From assembly GCF_023343835.1 (NCBI RefSeq), contig NC_064472.1, positions 7,183,469 to 7,247,468 on the forward strand: a stretch of 64,000 nt of DNA, in the 5' to 3' direction. Both the position numbers and the translations under genes were made by a program. The notes beneath the pieces were generated by a model. It saw only the letters and a program-made list of their open reading frames with translations. It made no database searches and had not been told where the DNA came from. Source of the stretch: Lagopus muta (Eukaryota; Chordata; Aves; Galliformes; Phasianidae). Below are positions 61,732 to 64,000 of this stretch, piece after piece. Every line of letters starts with the position of its first letter. Position 1 is the first letter of the stretch.

Positions 61732-63014
61732 AACTTGTTGTGGTCAGCAGTGGCACGAGAATTACATGCATAAGTTTCCAGAATTGGGACCTCTAGGTCT
61801 CTCTAGTGACCTGCTTAGCTTGCAGTAATAACAGGGCAGCTCTCAATAGGCTATGCAGAGAGATATTTAATGCCATAGTTTAGCTTTGTAGGCCCTACAT
61901 AAACAGTGGTAATATGATTTGTATTTGATCCTTGTTGTTGAAGTGTGGAGAAAACAAGTATTCTGTGAAAAAGGATACAAAATCTCTCCAAATCTGTTGT
62001 GTTAGGTGTATCTACTGCAGGAGCCATGTGCAAAGAGGCTATAGAGACACGCATCTCCTTTGTATGAAAGGTCAGCTATGATGGCTGCAGAAGTTTGTCT
62101 CCTGGGATACCTGTGCAGAAACCATGTCTTGAATACCATCTCCAGTGCTGTTATCCTTGAAAAAACCTAAAGATGTTGAAAATTGTTCTCATACTGTATG
62201 GGGATCCTGAAGCTGGACGGGATTTGATGTTTGTCAATAAGCAGTTTGAGTTCTCCTTCGGCTTGAGGTGTACTCTGATGGTTTGCATTGCTTCTGAAGG
62301 CTTGTGAGTTTGTAAGTGAGAAATAGTAAGAAACCAAAGCTTTGGAGAGACCACTCCTGATTCCAGGTTTGTCTGAGATGAATTTAGGGCTTCGTGACTG
62401 ATCTAAGTACAGAAGCTGCTAGTGGTCATGGGAAAGCTTTTATTTCCTTATGAAGACAGTAGAAAGTAAAGAGGGTTTCAGCATCTCAGCTGGATCAGGC
62501 CAAGTTAGAGGTCATCAGCTTGGAGTAGGCTGATGGGAGAGATCCTAATGAAGTGAATGAGACAATTAATACTGAGGGATAAATCTTGCACAGGCAGATC
62601 CCTTATTCTCTCATCTCTGTACTCCTCTCCCTCGACAGCTCTGAGTCAAAACAAAGCAAACAGATGGGAAAAATACGATTAGTTGCAGAGCCACCAGAAA
62701 TCCAAACAATATTCCATCACGAGTTCTAGGCCAGCACACTAATTTATCGAGTGCGCAATGCTGTTGGAAGTGGCCTGGTGTGCTAACTCAGCAATAGATC
62801 ATGATAAAAAATGTAAGTGATCTGTTATCTCCAGGTTAATGTGCTTTACTATGCAACTCTGCCAGGTCGACAGAAACATCATTACATAATGATAATGATG
62901 CCCTACAAACAGAAATCAGAGGAGGAGGAAAGGAAATGAGACTTCAGGCTCTGGAATACTACAGAAATTCCTGGGTGAAAAGGGTTGTGATTTCCATTCA
63001 TTTAAAAATAATTT

Positions 63015-63105
63015 AAAAAAAAAAAAAAAAAAAAAAGATAACTGAAGTGCATCAAGTCTCAAAAAGCAAGGATGTTAAGGAATCATTAGTTCAAAGTAAT
63101 GAATG

Positions 63106-63138
<33 letters not shown>
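63015..63138. repeat. A22 and T32 runs in inverted arrangement
   Basis: An A22 run (63015-63036) and a T32 run (63107-63138) are separated by 70 bases of unique DNA. They could pair as a hairpin in RNA. No retroposed sequence is recognisable between them. Confidence 0.9.
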
Positions 63139-64000
63139 CCAGTTCATCTGACTGATTAGGAGTGTTGATAACCATGAAATTCACCAGATACTCACTATTG
63201 TTTCATTTCTCAAGAGCTGACAGGGCTGTTCAGATCTGGATGCACTTTGCTGATAATGTGGATGAATCAAAAACAGTCTTCCTGCCTGGCTCCTGCAAGC
63301 TTGAAAGAAGCTCATATAGACAGGCAGAAGGAATGGAGATGAGGTGCAAACTGCACATGGCACCTGGGATATGGATGCAGGGGGAACACAGCAATGAATA
63401 TAAGAGGCAGGCAGGGTACTGGGTGCTAACACAGTGCCATAAATGGGGAGAAGGATAGAAACAGAGTAGGGGAGTGTGTATGAGTGGACAGCAAGGGAAT
63501 ATGCACAGGCAGTGCCCTGAGTAAGTGGGAATGGAATCCTGGTAAGTGGAAAGGAATGCCTGCATGATGGCAAGCAAAATATCATCCCAGATCCCAGAGG
63601 CTGAGCAGGTGTGCCATGATGAGTGATGTGGGTGATGCTCATGCAAGAGGTGGCATGACCATGCTACCAGGATAAAGGAATGCAGATAATTCATTATAGA
63701 AAGTTCTGTCTTTGCTGTTCTTTCTCAGTTCCTTGGTGCAGGGTTGAGACCCCAGGTCCTCATAAACTGCACTTCATTGCCACGGTCTTGCTTTGCATCT
63801 TCTGGATGTGACATGTTTGTCGCTGGTGCTGTAGAAAGCTCTTGCACTTGGTATGCTTGCCTGGGTATTTTTAACAGGTGCTTTGCATTATAAATCCTTC
63901 TGGCTTTAACACTGTTGGGCAGACTTGGTATAATTTACATTTGGTTTAAAAGTAATAGAAACTGACTCAGGGATTAAGGTGTGTCAAATCAACACAAATA
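63139..64000. other. Window end, no supported gene
   Basis: Two overlapping minus-strand frames of about 150 codons (63181-63694) have ordinary composition but no domain, and they overlap each other in different frames, so at most one could be real. The stretch is moderately repetitive in G/A-rich words. I do not call a gene. Confidence 0.45.

Larger units (their letters stand above)
60319..63014. other. Intron 1 segment, no exon seen
   Basis: This is AT-rich unique DNA with homeodomain-type words at 61410-61500 and 62700-62900, and a MITE scrap at 61681-61731. No coding exon is supported. Confidence 0.5.
21033..64000 (+). other. CELF4: CELF4 intron 1 (partial, continues beyond window)
   Basis: Everything after the exon 1 donor appears to be intron. 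I looked for the expected second exon, which should encode G-C-A-F-L-T-Y-C and onwards after a pyrimidine tract and AG, and did not see it. The sequence is about 40% GC and has no other coding exon I can support. An intron of more than 43 kb here agrees with the very long first intron I recall for mammalian CELF4. Confidence 0.8.

Noticed and set aside
63181..63694. Two minus-strand frames of 153 and 154 codons at the window end
   Set aside because: They overlap in different frames, show no domain, and at least one must be spurious. No promoter or splice evidence supports either.
1..64000. tRNA, rRNA, CRISPR array, endogenous retrovirus or second protein gene
   Set aside because: I looked for cloverleaf-type A/B boxes, regularly spaced direct repeats, LTR or pol-like motifs and multi-exon coding blocks and saw none I could support.

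Overview
The window is vertebrate, almost certainly avian, genomic DNA. It contains a minus-strand CR1 LINE 3' end with the diagnostic ATCATAGAATCATAGAAT terminus, a second CR1 scrap, and a background of very old, heavily diverged repeats (MIR-like SINEs and palindromic MITE fragments of a type I recall as common in turtles and crocodilians). Gene density is very low, there are no bacterial-style operons, and the one gene has a classical GT splice donor. Chicken or another galliform is my best guess. CELF4 lies on chromosome Z in chicken; that placement is from memory, not from the sequence.

The only protein-coding sequence I can defend is the first coding exon of CELF4 (BRUNOL4), at 20753-21032 on the plus strand. 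CELF4 is a neuronal CUG-BP/ELAV-like RNA-binding protein. The exon encodes the variable N-terminus and the first half of RRM1, and ends at a perfect AAG|GTGAGT donor in phase 1. I did not find exon 2 (which should resume RNP1 with G-C-A-F-L-T-Y), so the last 43 kb appear to be part of a very long first intron.

Layout: 1-18.4 kb is upstream intergenic DNA, with old repeats, microsatellites, two CTCF-like motifs and a consensus CRE inside a decayed MITE. At 18.4-19.4 kb there are two CpG-rich blocks separated by a T21-G16 tract. At 20.23-20.35 kb there is a plausible core promoter: an inverted CCAAT box, then CTATTTATAG, which reads both as a TATA-like box and as a perfect MEF2 site. From about 20.35 to 20.75 kb runs a 5' UTR of roughly 400 nt with a 40-codon uORF, an ATG-TAA start-stop uORF, and long GU and GA repeats. 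Exon 1 follows. The intron (21.03-64 kb) holds one well-preserved 171-bp palindromic MITE (34757-34927), several decayed relatives, the CR1 copies, long homopolymer and dinucleotide tracts, a perfect 12-bp-arm hairpin at 59754-59783, and AT-rich homeodomain/POU-motif patches that may be conserved enhancers.

I found no convincing undescribed system. The most testable novelty is the regulatory design of the CELF4 leader: the mRNA of a GU-binding protein apparently carries a long GU repeat and two uORFs upstream of a weak first AUG followed closely by a strong one. Most other open frames use non-ATG starts, are low-complexity, or lie in GC-rich or repeat DNA, and I do not consider them genes.
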